DNA of 64,000 nucleotides from Pollenia angustigena (taxonomy: Eukaryota; Arthropoda; Insecta; Diptera; Polleniidae), in contig OV884056.1 in the NCBI GenBank assembly GCA_930367215.1, forward strand, positions 54,188,308 through 54,252,307, read 5' to 3'. Below, piece after piece: positions 21,551 through 33,329 of this stretch (its first letter is position 1; the number at the start of each line of letters is the position of its first letter). The notes under the pieces are model-generated. The model did not search any database. It was not told the origin of the DNA and was given only the letters and a program-made list of their open reading frames with translations. The position numbers were made by a program, and so were the translations under genes.

Positions 21551-23098
21551 GGTTTAATAAAATATATTTTGCTATAACATCGGTTCAGTTTGAGAAATAC
21601 AGATTTTTTTTTTTTTACATATAAAGAAGGTATGAAGGATTACTTTTGCTTAAGTAACTTGAATTTTTTAATTATTTGAGATATGACTATGTTGCAATAA
21701 ATGAGCGATATAAGACAAATTTTTGTTAAAAATTTCCTCAGGCCACATGAAGAAGAAATAAAGGAATAAAATTGACATATTTTGAGAAATATTTGAAAAA
21801 AGCGCTAATTTTTACTTAAAATATACCCGTATTTAACGGCAGTTCCAAAATTAGATTATACAATTTTTAAAAATTTTGTTAAACAAATTTTCGAATTTTT
21901 CGATCATCTCATATGTATTTATTGGGGATATACATAAATAATAAGGAATAAAAATAAAAATTGCATAGTTTTTCCGTACCTGCGATTTAAATTTTCGGCA
22001 AAAACTAATTTTTCGGACATATTTTGGCGAATGAGCCCAATTTCTTTACTGTTATGAGTTTTCAGTAAAACCTATTCAAAATATTTTATTATAGTTCACA
22101 TAATTTTAAATATACTCTGAAGACTTAACTAAAATCTTTTTAACCCTAAGATCATGAAGGCCATAGGTAAAATTTTGACACATTTACAGCCGTAACGATG
22201 ACCATAGAAATCAAAATTCAATTGGTTTGTATGGACATGGTTATTTCGTTGTGGAAAGTCGCCTATAAATTGATTTAATGATTAAAAATATGAAAACAAG
22301 ATATATTTAAGCTGTAAATGTCAAGTGGGCGACCCCAAGTTTAAGCAATCTTTTCACGTAAATAAAAAACGTCTTTTTATTTTAATAACTTTTTTTATAT
22401 TTTTATTGAATTAATTCAATGTATGTATTTGAGAATTTTTAAGGGTTTCTTTTATAGACATTCTTAATACTAATTTAATTTTAACGCTTAAGCGCAAAAA
22501 ATAGATCATTAAACCACAGCTGGTTTTATTTTTATAATAATTGTTTAAAAATGATTTGTTTAAAGTTTAATGATGATTGTTAAAATGTTTATGGAGATTG
22601 TGAATTTTTTTAATAATTTCGATTCTTTTAAATGCTTATTAAGGGAATATTCATTTACTTTGTGTCTTTAAAATAAGATACTTAAAATATATATGTATGT
22701 ATATGTATATCGCACTTGATCATAAAGACGGCATTAACTCGAAAATTTTATTTGTCACTTTTTGGAAAAAAATCGACACGTAATATTCATATCTATCCGC
22801 TGCAAAAATATCGTACTATTGTGGTCCTTTTTGGTAATAAATCGGCTTGTTTAAAAATGCCTTTAATGTTAAATTAAAAATTGTTTTGTTTCTACTGAAA
22901 ACTTTTAACTTTTCAGTCAAAACCCTCTTAATGATCAAGTGCGATATGTTTAAAATAAAAAAAATATAAACAAAGAATTCAAATGGCAAATTCACACACA
23001 CAAGCAGCACGTCTCCTTGCGCAAGTATGGTTTTAAAAAATCGAAACTCTTAATATTTTCAATTAACTTTTTCATAAATTGAGTAAAATATAAATAAG
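21551..23098. other. AT-rich intergenic DNA, no feature seen
   Basis: About 1.5 kb of low-GC sequence downstream of Arl6IP1. I see no coding potential and no clear repeat ends. The frame 22816-23010 has no recognisable signature. Confidence 0.4.
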
Positions 23099-23235
23099 CT
23101 TATATGGTGTTTTCACAACACAAGTGATTGAAGGTGTAGTTAAATTTATATAAAAAGCACTTAGTTTTTTTTTTAAATTTTTCATATAAATTTTACTACA
23201 CGTTCAATCACTTGTGTTGTGAAAACGGCATATTA
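23099..23235. mobile_element. Hairpin MITE 'GTTTTCACAACACAAGTGAT'
   Basis: 137-bp palindrome: GTTTTCACAACACAAGTGAT followed by TGAA(G/C)GTGTAGT, mirrored by ATCACTTGTGTTGTGAAAAC on the right. Flanks are TTATATG on the left and CATATTA on the right. It is non-coding. Confidence 0.75.
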
Positions 23236-23853
23236 AATAATTAAAGTATTAAAAAAACTAAAAGAAAACAAACTACACTAATTTAAAAACAAACAAAACA
23301 ATTGAAACACAAAAAATTGCAGAAATAAAAAAGATTTACAATTACATACGGCCAATTTCACCAAGTTTAGTTAATTCTAACTATTATTTTAACGTACAGT
23401 CAAGAATATGTGTTTGACAGAAGATGATAAGTGGTAGTTAATTATAACTAAATTTAATGAAATTGAGCGTCAGTGTGATTTTTAAAATTTTATTAAATTG
23501 TTCGTTACGTTTTTCTTTAACCACTTTAAAATTTGACTTTGAAATAACTGCTTAGTTTGTGTAATAATTATAGTTTTAGTTTTTTCTTGTTTTTTTTTAG
23601 AATATTTAAAAAAAACACATACTTATTTAATGCTTTGGTTCGAAGTTTTCCTTTTATGAATTTGGTTTAATTTTTTTCAATATTTGTTAAAAGAATCATT
23701 TTTAACTATCCTTGAAGTTAAATTTTAAATATGAGCGTATTTTTTGTGATTTAAAAATAAATAAATTACATGTTGATTTACATATATAAAAGTTATTTTT
23801 AATTCATTTTTTTCTTTTCATATTTTACTCCTGATTTTCCTAAAATATTTAAA

Positions 23854-24066
23854 TTATTCTTGCTTTTTGGTAACTTCTCGAATTTTTTCCATTTTAGAGC
23901 TTACAATACAGCCAAAGCGTTCCTTGAATTGATTAATAACGCCCTTATCCTGTACACCGGGATAGAGAGTTATGCCCAAAGTGAGTAAATACATTAAAAG
24001 TAGATTATTGAAAATGGCACCAATCCAAGCTAATGCTAGTAACGCCACACTCATGATGACAACAAA
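23854..24066 (-). CDS. Arl6IP1: Arl6IP1 terminal exon
   Basis: 213-nt last exon beginning TTT GTT GTC ATC ATG after a TTTTCAG acceptor, phase 0. It encodes the second membrane hairpin and the charged tail. The internal ATG is not a start, because the four residues before it are conserved family sequence. It is separated from exon 2 by 5765 bp. Confidence 0.92.
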   Translation of the reverse strand, partial: FVVIMSVALLALAWIGAIFNNLLLMYLLTLGITLYPGVQDKGVINQFKERFGCIVSSKMEKIREVTKKQE

Positions 24067-27000
24067 CTGAAAAGGAGAAAGAAAGAATTCTGTTAAACTA
24101 TGTACATATCGATGGCTTAATATAAAAAAGGCGTAACTCGATTTTTTGTAAGTTCAAAGGGGGAGATAAAAATACTTATGCAATCCGTAAAATTTTAGAT
24201 ATAAAAAAGTTTAAATCGATTTTTAATAAAAATATGCAAAAAATTTTATTCTACAGCACCCTAAAATTTTAAAGCAAGATGCATTTCGCATTTGTCTACC
24301 ATAATATACAAAAAAAAAACATTTTTAAGAAAAATTGAGTTACGCCTTTTTTATATTAAGCCATCGATATGCAGAAAAGGTTTTTATGAAAAAAAATATA
24401 AAATTTTGTTTAATACTCATACCCTACTATCGTAGATGTGTAAGTTATTATTCGTTTCCGATAGCCAAAAATAATAATAACGAATTGACACAGAATCATT
24501 TTCCGAACCAATCTATCGATTTTTGGATGTCCATGTAAAATTTATGACCAAGTTCAAGATTGCAATTTTAAAGAAAATATAATCAGTGCCCATGTTCTGT
24601 AACTCACGCGTCGAGAATGTGTGAAATGAAACAAAAATGCCATATATTGAAACAAACTGTTCTTACTAAGCTGTGTCTGTTACTTTTTTTGGCGAGTAAT
24701 AGCTGTCACGTAAGGAAATTACTCACCAATTTACGTACAAATTTTTGTGATTAAGTTCCCGCTTTGAACTGTCAAATGAACTCACGAAAAAAAATGTGAG
24801 AAAAAATTTTAACACAAAAAAATAATATTAAAAATGCAAAATACAACAAATAATAATAAGTAGGTATTTTGTTCTTGGTTGATTTTTTCATAGTTTAATT
24901 ATTTTGCTTTTAGCACTTTTTAAAAATATGCGAATGTTTTCAAAGCCATTTTTTAACAACAATCATTAAACTCGTGCTTTACATTTTTTGGTATAGCCGA
25001 CGGTTGAATTTTCGCCGTCGTCATTGAAAAATTCTCAATTTTAGCAAATTTTGGTCGCCGTCAACGATATGTGACTGGCGTTCTCAACGTCTGTAATTTC
25101 ATGTCGGCTTCGAGTGGAATATTTTATAACGACGTTATCTCTTTTCATTGTTTTCGACATGAGTTACGGACAACCTTTTTCTTACTTTTCGAGAAACGAT
25201 AGAATATTTTTTTTCACATATTTTCCATGCGAAAAGTTCTCACCAAAGTTACAGAACATGGGTACAGGGATATTCTTAAATACGCATCGAAGAAGTCAAA
25301 ATTACATAAAAACAAAATCAAATTTAAATAATACCCTCTCCACTATTGTGGTGTGGGTATAAAAAATAGTTTTTCGTAAATTTTATTCTTGTTTTTATGT
25401 AAATGTTCACTCCTTCGCGTATTTTAGAATATCCATGAATATTTTTTTTTTGGCTTATTTATTACCCAGTATTTAGCGTCTCGTGTCAACACAATTTCCT
25501 TAAGGATTATCTGCCATCGAAAAGTCAATCTAGGTATTTCTTTACATTTTCAAGTCTATATTTATTATTTTAATATTCAACATTTTTTCATTTTTCGAAT
25601 TTATTCTATGGGTGTGTGTGAAACTGTAGCAACCCTATAGTAAATAAAATAGTCAGTTGCAAAAAACACTAACTATAAATTAACTTTTTTTTAAATGACT
25701 ACAAATTGGTTTAAATCTCATGCAGATATCAACCAAAAAGGCACACGTAAAACACAAATAAAATCAAAATAAATAAAACAAGCATGCCATGAAGTCAAAT
25801 GAAAAAAATATATACAAACATTTTAAAATAATTAAAAAATGAATCAATACAAATCTGTTTATGTACTAGCAATTATGTGGCGTATTTATTTCAGGACTAT
25901 TATACATCATCATTTAGGGCAGTTTAATGCAAAATTTTCATAAATAATTATTTCTATAGCTATAACAAAATATATAAAGATATACATACATATGTATGCA
26001 TGTTCATATGTACATATATTTTTTTGACAAAAATTATTTAAAATTTAAATAATTTATTATAAACTGACAATACTTTTAATTAATTACAAATAGGTTGAAA
26101 AATAAGTAGTTAGTAGTCAGTTAAAAAGTCATGCAAAGATGGCCAATTGACTACTGCCTATGACATGCCCATGTTAAAATAATGAGTCGTCGACAAGCAA
26201 AAAAGTCATTTAATCAACTAGATGAGGTTATAAAAAAACCAGTTTAAAGTTAGTTATAAATGTGTTTGACTTCCTACAGGGAAAGTACTATGGTGAAATG
26301 AAATTTGTTTGTGGTAGAAAATTTTCATATTTGTGCTGTGTGAAATTGTATCATTTTTGACAACGTAAAATTTTGACAATAACTAGTGGTTTTGTGAAAA
26401 TTAGTAAATTAATCAAACGTTTACTAATAATCATTGTAATTCTGACGGAAATGAGATCGTCCCAACTATGTTTTTGATGTATTCTTTCTGATATACATAT
26501 TAATAATTTTTTTTGCCGCTGGTCTTGCTTTCATATTATTTTATATTTTGTTTAAACCAGGGTTTAAAATGCTATCGCCATATTAGCAAAAGCAGCCAAA
26601 TTTTGACTTTTTCCTATTAAAAAAAAATCAAAATTAAAAAGCCGACAAGTTCCACTGCTAAAAAAGCCCACACTTTTCAAAAGCAGCAGCAAAATAAACA
26701 CACAAAATAATTGGCACTGGCTTTTTTCAGCTTTTGCTTTTTTAACAATTTGATGGAACTCAAAAAGCAACGGCAATTACTTTTATGTTGTAGGAAAAAA
26801 TAGGTAGGAAAAAGAATGAAACAAACAGCTTCTGTCAAACAGCCGCCAAATCAAAAACCAATGCATGCTAATAGCCGCAAAATAGGAGATAAAAGCAGCA
26901 AAAAAGGTTGCAAAGGCACATGATTGCGAAAAAAAATACTCGACGACGACAAGTGATATTTTTCATGCAAAACAAACACAACAAGAATTTTTTATTTGTT

Positions 27001-30000
27001 TGGCGAGCAACAACAACATTACTACAACATTACTGAAGAAAGGCAAAAATTTATTTTTCCTCATCACCATAAAAAAACCTGTTGCTTGTACACTGATCAG
27101 TATTTTTTCGTTGTAATCTGCCTTTTTGCAGAGCTAATAGCTCTGCTCAGACTGCTTTTAGCACACACTTCCGCTGCTTTTCATTTTATTGAATCGGCTT
27201 TTTGTTATTACCAGCCAGAGAAGAATTTTTGTTCTTTGAATTTTAGATTTTTTTTTTGGTTTGTCTTTTTTAACTAGCTCTTCTTTCAGGAAAAAGTAAA
27301 AAAGCAAAAGGCGAAATAATTTTTTTTAGCTTTTGCTTTTTATGTGGTTGTCCATTTTTGTCGCTGGCTGGTAAAAAAGCAGTTGTCAGAAAATAAAAAT
27401 ATACAAAATAGGAGATTTGCTTTTTTGCACAAACGAAAAACAAAACATTGGCTGTTGGAAAAAAAATTACAAATTTCAATAGCAGTGGCAAAAGCAAAAA
27501 TAAAAAGCATTCAGCTGATGGATGCTTTTAAACCCTGGTTTAAACAAATTTTATTGAAAAAAATAATTTTGTGGTTGTCAAAAATTTCTACACTAATGTC
27601 AAAATTTATACTGGCCCCCAGGGCAAGGCGAATTTATAAAGGTGAGATAGAGTTATGCTAGCTATCCCTTTTTATTGAAAAATACTATGTATTTTGTTTT
27701 TGTAAAAAGTTAGAGTGAATGTCAAAAATATTTGTTGGAAATATAAAAAAGGAAATTTTTTTGTTAATAAAATATACACAATTGCTTTAGAAAGTTTGGT
27801 AAAATGTAAAAAGAAAATACAATATAATAGTCTGGTAGTGTATAGTCATTTCTGAAAAATTGAAGGAATAGAACTATTACAAAAAAGCTTTATAAAATAC
27901 ATAACTGAAATTTAGCTCTAAATAGAATAAATTCGAAAAATGAAAAAATGTTGAATATAATATAAAGTAACCTTCGGAAGGAAATAATTCCCAGTTTCTA
28001 TTTATTATTTTTATTTATAAATAAGTTTGTCATTCCCTTTGTAATTTCTTTTACATTGATCTTATACCCTATAAAGTATATACAATCTGGGTATTTTAGA
28101 GAAGCGAAGTTCCGTGTCCGTTGAAATGGGTTTTCCGAAACACCTAGTCCGGAATTATTTGCTATTGAAGTTTAGCCTGAGCGGTCCACAAACTGGCTGA
28201 GATGTTTCCAAATAAAGAAGAAGCATCTTGGTAATCAATACATAACATCCGACAAAATGTTGGGGGATTGTCGATGCACAGAGAAAAGCGAATAAAAACA
28301 TGTTTTTACAAATATAAACAACTGCACAAAAGTACTTTATAATTTGTTTATAACTGAACAAAAAAAAAAAAACCCCTCCAAAGGCTTTATTCCAAAAATC
28401 TCATTTTAATACAAAAAAAATTATTTCTTACAAATTTGGGTATCGTGATAAAATTTAGGAAGTAATATTAATACAATTATAAATGACGAGCAAATTTCAA
28501 ATAATAGGTTAATAGTTCTAGTAGAAGGTCCACTTGCGAATATCAATTTAATCAAAAAAAGTTCTTAAAATTGTAACGTTTGTGTAAAATTTCATGTTAA
28601 CAATCGAATATAGCTCCTATATAAGTTCAACTTCTGAAAATCACTTTAACTCATAAAAGTAATTTCGGTATCAAATAACCATTACTGATTTGCTCAACTT
28701 GGAGATGGTCTTGTCAAGGAAAAATGTAGTAAAAATTATTTAACTATGTCGTGTTTACTGTCGTGAATAAGCTTACTATGGGGGGTGTGCTGGAAATCGC
28801 AAACGCAAAACGCAAGAATTTGGAGGCTGTTTAAATTCCACTTTTAATCAAATTTTAATAATTTTTGTTATAAAATTCTGTTTTGTATAATATTTGTCAT
28901 AAAATTCTTTTATTACAGAAATCTTACTAAAAAACGACTTTTAAAATTCTTGCGTTTTGCGTTTGCCATTTCCAGCACACCCCTGTATATTACTATATAG
29001 CGTTTCTTTTCTGAGAAATATGTTGCATTAATGTTACATGTTATACAATTTTGTGTTCGTTCGTACAAAAAATACAACTGTGGGAAAAATTTTCAAGTTC
29101 TTTTGTGATAATGTTAATGAAAAACATGCAAGACATGTCGCATATTTTACCCTTACTTTAACTTAAGGTGTTCAAACTGCCCTGTTTTACAACTTTGGTA
29201 CTTAATTCTTTATTTGTACAACCAATGTTTTATAATTTTGTAAAAAATTGCTTTAAAACAAAATAAAAATATATTTACACATTATAATCAAAAAAATTCT
29301 ATTTATTTTATAATCGTTTTAATTTTCCTAAGCCATTAGAGATGTCAATATTTGTTTCCAATCCATAATAGCGTAAAGAAACCGCTCAAATAACTTTAAA
29401 AATCGCTCATGAAGTGCATTAATGATGAAAGTGTAATAGTTGTTAATAAAAGCAGCAAATTTTGTTCTATTGAAATTGCACATCATGTAACACTTCCAGT
29501 GATTATAGGTAACATTAGAAAATGTTACATGTATATACTGTAACATATTTTTCTCAGAAAAAAAATCACCATTAAGTAAAAAATCTACCCACGATCTTGT
29601 TGTAGGGTATCATATGGTCGTTTTTGGCAAATCAAAATCTATATAGGTATGCTACCTTAGAAAAAGAAAACATATACTAGAAGTTTATAGCAACAAAATT
29701 CTATTATCAAGATAAAATCATTTATAAATTAATAACAATACATAGTCATCCATAAGTTAAACAAATCTAACTTTAAATAATCATTTTCTAGAAATAAAAC
29801 ATTAATATATGAATCATTTTTAAAAACTCACCATTGTTGATTTCTTTTCCTTATTTGCAAATAAATACTCATACCATCCCATTATCAATAGTTTAATATT
29901 GCACAATTGATTGACAATATGTTCGAATTGTGCCTCTTGTTTGCCCGACCATTGGTCAGCATTAAATACAATTCGTGATATGGTGGGATATAAAAAATCA

Positions 30001-30387
30001 AATAATACGCCTAAAAGACCGGCTAAAGCTAATAGCGTGATTATCGATAAATCCATGGCCCATAAAGCCAAGAAAAATACTGAGACACCGGCCAATATAA
30101 TGGCCGGATAGAAATTCTTTTCCCAAACAAGTACAGCATCCATTACAACAATAATATTGCGCCAAGGCTCTAAATCATGTTTTAATTTGTTGAAAGCGCG
30201 TTTCTGTTAAAAAGAAATGTTTATTAATTTTAAGATTAAAAAAGGGTTGTTAAATAAACTCATACAACTACACATACACGAAGTTCATTTTGAAAAATTT
30301 TCAAGTCCTTTTTTCTTTGGCCAATTGTTTTTTTATTTAGGTTTAAACGAAATTCTAACAAATACTTACTTGATCCACTTGAGACAT
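23854..30387 (-). CDS. Arl6IP1: ARL6IP1-like ER-shaping membrane protein, three exons
   Basis: Exons on the minus strand: 30370-30387 (MSQVDQ), 29832-30203 and 23854-24066. Donors are GTAAGT and GTGAGT; acceptors end in CAG. The total is 603 nt, or 200 residues; human ARL6IP1 has 203. Exon 2 carries WRNIIVVMDAVLVWEKNFYP and then a long hydrophobic hairpin (about residues 42-80); exon 3 opens with a second one (FVVIMSVALLALAWIGAI...LLLMYLLTLGITLYPG). Two such wedge hairpins are the reticulon-like architecture by which ARL6IP1 curves and tubulates ER membrane; the fly protein is also implicated in ER organisation in axons. The tail is Lys/Glu-rich (KMEKIREVTKKQE). The second intron is 5.8 kb because of inserted repeats, and a hAT-like element sits 163 bp upstream of the ATG. 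Confidence 0.93.
24106..24370. mobile_element. Foldback MITE 40 bp from an Arl6IP1 splice acceptor
   Basis: About 265 bp with arms ATCGATGGCTTAATATAAAA-AAGGCGTAACTCGA on the left and the complement on the right. It sits inside the Arl6IP1 intron, ending 40 bp upstream (in transcript sense) of the exon 3 acceptor, in the zone where the branch point is expected. It is non-coding. Confidence 0.75.
24371..26549. other. Arl6IP1 intron 2, repeat fragments
   Basis: Holds a partial copy of the dispersed repeat (about 24985-25370, starting near TATAGCCGACGG and ending ATACCCTCTCCACTATTGTG...GTATAAAA), matching the end of 6561-7600. The frame at 25114-25362 lies in that repeat. Otherwise it is AT-rich with no identifiable element. 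Confidence 0.45.
26558..27537. mobile_element. hAT-like non-autonomous element, 980 bp, with 8-bp target duplication
   Basis: Flanked by the 8-bp duplication GTTTAAAC at 26550-26557 and 27538-27545. Terminal inverted repeats are CAGGGTTTAAAA(T)GC / GC(A)TTTTAAACCCTG; CAGGG ends with an 8-bp duplication are characteristic of hAT. The interior is crowded with AAAAGCA/TGCTTTT motifs in both directions, as expected of transposase-binding subterminal repeats. Frames at 26996-27277, 27270-27497 and 27344-27661 show no hAT transposase signature. Confidence 0.85.
27546..28778. other. Arl6IP1 intron 2, further repeat fragments
   Basis: A piece near 27620 (GGCAAGGCGAATTTATAAAG) belongs to the family at 40997-41208. 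At about 27820-27960 is a block (AGTCATTTCTGAAAAATTGAAGG...CAAAAAAGCTTTATAAAATA) that recurs nearly unchanged at 62960-63080. At about 28065-28270 is a dispersed 'TTATACCC' repeat copy containing GGTCCACAAA. Confidence 0.45.
28779..28985. mobile_element. Tc1/mariner-like MITE, copy 3 (207 bp)
   Basis: The best preserved copy: TA at 28777-28778, then TGGGGGGTGTGCTGGAAATC, ending CCATTTCCAGCACACCCCTG followed by TA at 28986-28987. Internal AACGCAAGAATTT and AAATTCTTGCGTT face each other. It lies within the Arl6IP1 intron. Confidence 0.82.
28986..29831. repeat. Intronic foldback candidate and spacer
   Basis: GAGAAATATGTTGCATTAAT followed by GTTACATG at about 29014-29042 is mirrored by CATGTATATACTGTAACATA-TTTTTCTC at 29528-29560, giving a possible 550-bp foldback element. 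The minus frame at 29328-29546 lies in it and is not a recognisable protein. The rest up to the exon 2 donor is AT-rich. Confidence 0.4.
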
Positions 30388-31332
30388 TTTTGCTCTTTAG
30401 ATTTTATTTATAAGCAATTGTTGGTTTATATTCTTTTAAAAGTTGTTTTTACAAAAGTTATTATTTTCCTACAGAAAATCAATGCAAAACCGATGCACAA
30501 TTATTTGTGGCTGTTTTCGACGTTTTCTTTTAATTGTTCTGTCGCTTTCTAGAGCTGCAAAACAATCGATAGTACTATCGATAGTATGGATAGTTTTATT
30601 TTTGTCGGACTATCGATAGCTTTAAGCACTATCGATACTATCGGAAAATTTTAAAATTAATTACAAAGTTGATTAGTTGTAGCCAACGAAACATTTTAAA
30701 CAGTTCATTCGACGCATTTTTTTTAGCAGTGCATAAACTTTTTTAATTCTATGGCAAAAAGTACTTAAGTTGATTTAACCTAAATTTTAGGCTATGGCAT
30801 CTTTGACATCTTCATATTCAAAAGTACACATGCAACAACAACTAGAAATAATGACATCTTAAAGATCTTCACGTTCAAAAGTAAACACAAGTAAAGTTTC
30901 AATTATTTTGTAAGACTTGTTAGGAAGTTATAGCAATAATAATAATAATGTGCAATAATATTTCGAATAAAAACTTAAGTTTACTTCCGATCTGTGACAA
31001 AAGCAATGTTAAGAAACAAAAACTTTAAAAAATATAACCGCAGATAAGGGATGATAATTATTATAATAGGAGTAAATTTTCACAAAATTTCCTTTAAAAC
31101 TTAAAAAAATAGAGTTAAGCACTTTTACCTTATTGCTACAGAGTTGTGTACTAATTTACATATCAAAATAATGCTAATGCTAAAACCATGAACACATTTT
31201 TAACATAAGGGATACAAAATAAACTTTTAAATTTCTAGATTTACATAAGTACATATTTTGACGTCGATGGTAAAAAAAAACTGACAACCCTGCTGCCAAT
31301 TAACCGTCTATATATATGCATATAAAGTTTAT

Positions 31333-31466
31333 CAGCCCAATTATGAATAAAAATTCCGCTGCAGTTTTCTCCCTTTTCCCATTTTTCCTATGTTAATACA
31401 ATTGTAGAAATAGGAAAAGGGAAAAAAACTTCCGGGAAATTTGTATTATAATTAATAATTGGGCTG
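31333..31466. mobile_element. Hairpin MITE 'CAGCC...GGGCTG', copy 2
   Basis: 134 bp, CAGCCCAATTATGAATAAAA to a mirrored right end TTAATAATTGGGCTG. It is the sister of 6408-6534 and is nested in the hAT-like element. Confidence 0.75.
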
Positions 31467-31929
31467 TATATTTGTTATAAACTCAGATAACACTGAAATT
31501 TAAAGTGAATATGTTGGTATTTTATACCTGAAAAACATTTTCTGTAAATTAAGTGTAAAAACTTTTTCATTGTTTACCACCTTCACTGATGACCGTGTTA
31601 ACTTGAGGGTTACACGATCAAGTTTTGGCTATCAAGTTTAATACACTCACACTTTTTTACCAATACACTCATACTTTTAAAAATTGACACGAACTTGCCT
31701 TTAAAGTTCTCTGTCCAGTGAGTGTTTCAATTTACGTTCAAGAAAACAGCTGATTTCAAGGTTAGTGAGCAAATTTTTCGTTTGTCTTTATAAATTGCTT
31801 TCTTGGTGACATCTTGAAAGTAAATTGATCAAAAATTGAATGCAGCCTACGTCACAGCTTTCAATTTATGTAAATTTTGACAAGCAATATATGTAAAAGA
31901 CTATCAAGAACAACTTGACCGTGTGGCCG

Positions 31930-32395
31930 CAGGGTAATAGCCTTTTCACACTTGTCAACATTTAACATCAATTTGCGAAAACGTTGGAATTTTCCCATAA
32001 GAAATACATAGGGCTAAAAATCTAAATTTTTCAACATTTTTACAGAATGTTACTATCTCATTTTGTGGCAATAAATTCTGTTATTATTGTGGCATCACTG
32101 ACAAAATGGAAGTTGCTTTGAAAGCAGCGTTACCATTTCTCAAGTTTTTCCTTTTTTGCAAGCCTTATTTTGCTAAAATTATTAAACAAAATGAATTAGA
32201 AATACATCTTTTGAAATGTTGGCACTTTTGTAGAAAAAAGTATTTAAAAAAACAAAAGTTTTTTTTCAGAAATGGTGACATTTTTTATTGATAGTAGATG
32301 TTAGATGTTTCAAGTGTGAACGCGTATTTCACATTTTCAACATATTCCATGCGTTCCTCCGAAATGTATGCAAGTGTACAAAGGGTATAAAACAG
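31930..32395. repeat. Repeat 'CTTTTCACACTTGTCAACAT'
   Basis: The left end CTTTTCACACTTGTCAACAT followed by TTTCCCATAAGAAATACA matches, in reverse, the sequence at about 58340-58415. The right end (TGTTTCAAGTGTGAACGCG) is a weaker mirror. It is a non-autonomous element nested inside 30550-32491; superfamily unknown. Confidence 0.55.
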
Positions 32396-32499
32396 AAATT
32401 GCACATAAAAGCTTTTCGATACTATTGATAGTTTTTAAGCTAACTATCGAAACTATCGATTGGGCCGACTATCGATAGTTTTGCAGCTCTATCGCTTTC

Positions 32500-33329
32500 T
32501 CTCTCAATTCTTCTGCCCAGCGGGAAAATAAGGAATTGATTACATAAATAACTAAAACAATGATGTATTCTTTTCGAAAGAATAATAATGCATTCATGGG
32601 AATCGAGAAGGTAATGTTATTGACACAATACCCAGCGGGAAAATAAGGAATTGATTACATAAATAACTAAAAAAAATAACATATTTTTTTCGAAAGAATA
32701 ATAATGCATTCATGGGAATCGAGAAGGTAATTTTATTGACACAATAATTATGATTTGATTACCACGTATATTCTCACATTTGCAGAACAAGGAATGTATT
32801 GTTTCTGTTCGTAAAAATGTTTCGGGTTTTTTCTTCTGTTCGTGACAATTATTCGTATTTTTTAGAATTATTTAAGTCATTCCCAGTATACATTTAAATA
32901 ATTTATTACAAACCTAGGAAATGTTCTGTGTTAAGAATAATGAGTTCTGGAATCGAATATTTATCAATATATGTATTATGCTGGGTACACACAGTGCAAC
33001 CTACATGCAATCTGTTTCAATGCAACCTCAAAATATCAAAATAAGTAGCAATCATGTCAATAAGACAAGACAAGAATTGTTTACACAAAAACAAAAAAAA
33101 AACATATCGTTAGCTTATATGCAAAACAATTTTAGAAAATTTTAAATTGATTTGTTTTGTTGATTACGATTCACATTACATATTTTTATAAAATTTTAAA
33201 CTGCTACCTAAAAAAATATCCAAGTTATTTACAAAATTAAAAATTACGTTTCATCAAAAATACAATTTTTTTTAACAAATAATGTATAATCATGGCCCAA
33301 TAAGTAGGTCTGCGCACAACTGCAACAAT
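32500..33329. repeat. 114-bp tandem duplication and spacer
   Basis: CCCAGCGGGAAAATAAGG begins at 32516 and again at 32631; the two units are nearly identical through TATTGACACAATA. The remainder to 33329 is AT-rich. The frame 32921-33145 has no recognisable signature. Confidence 0.65.

Larger units (their letters stand above)
30550..32491. mobile_element. hAT-like element (1942 bp) directly upstream of Arl6IP1, with nested MITEs
   Basis: Inverted ends TAGAGCTGCAAAAC (30550) and GTTTTGCAGCTCTA (ending 32491), flanked by the 8-bp duplication TCGCTTTC at 30542-30549 and 32492-32499. The subterminal regions carry many ATCGATAGT/ACTATCGAT motifs. The 8-bp duplication and the A-G-A-G-x-x-TGCA-type ends suggest hAT. 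No transposase is visible. Other repeats are nested inside (31333-31466 and about 31930-32395). Removing it reconnects GTCGCTTTC to TCTCTCAATTC. Confidence 0.82.

Noticed and set aside
26996..27661. ORFs within the 980-bp hAT-like element as possible transposase
   Set aside because: No hAT dimerisation or DDE motifs; they are low-complexity products of the AAAAGCA repeats.
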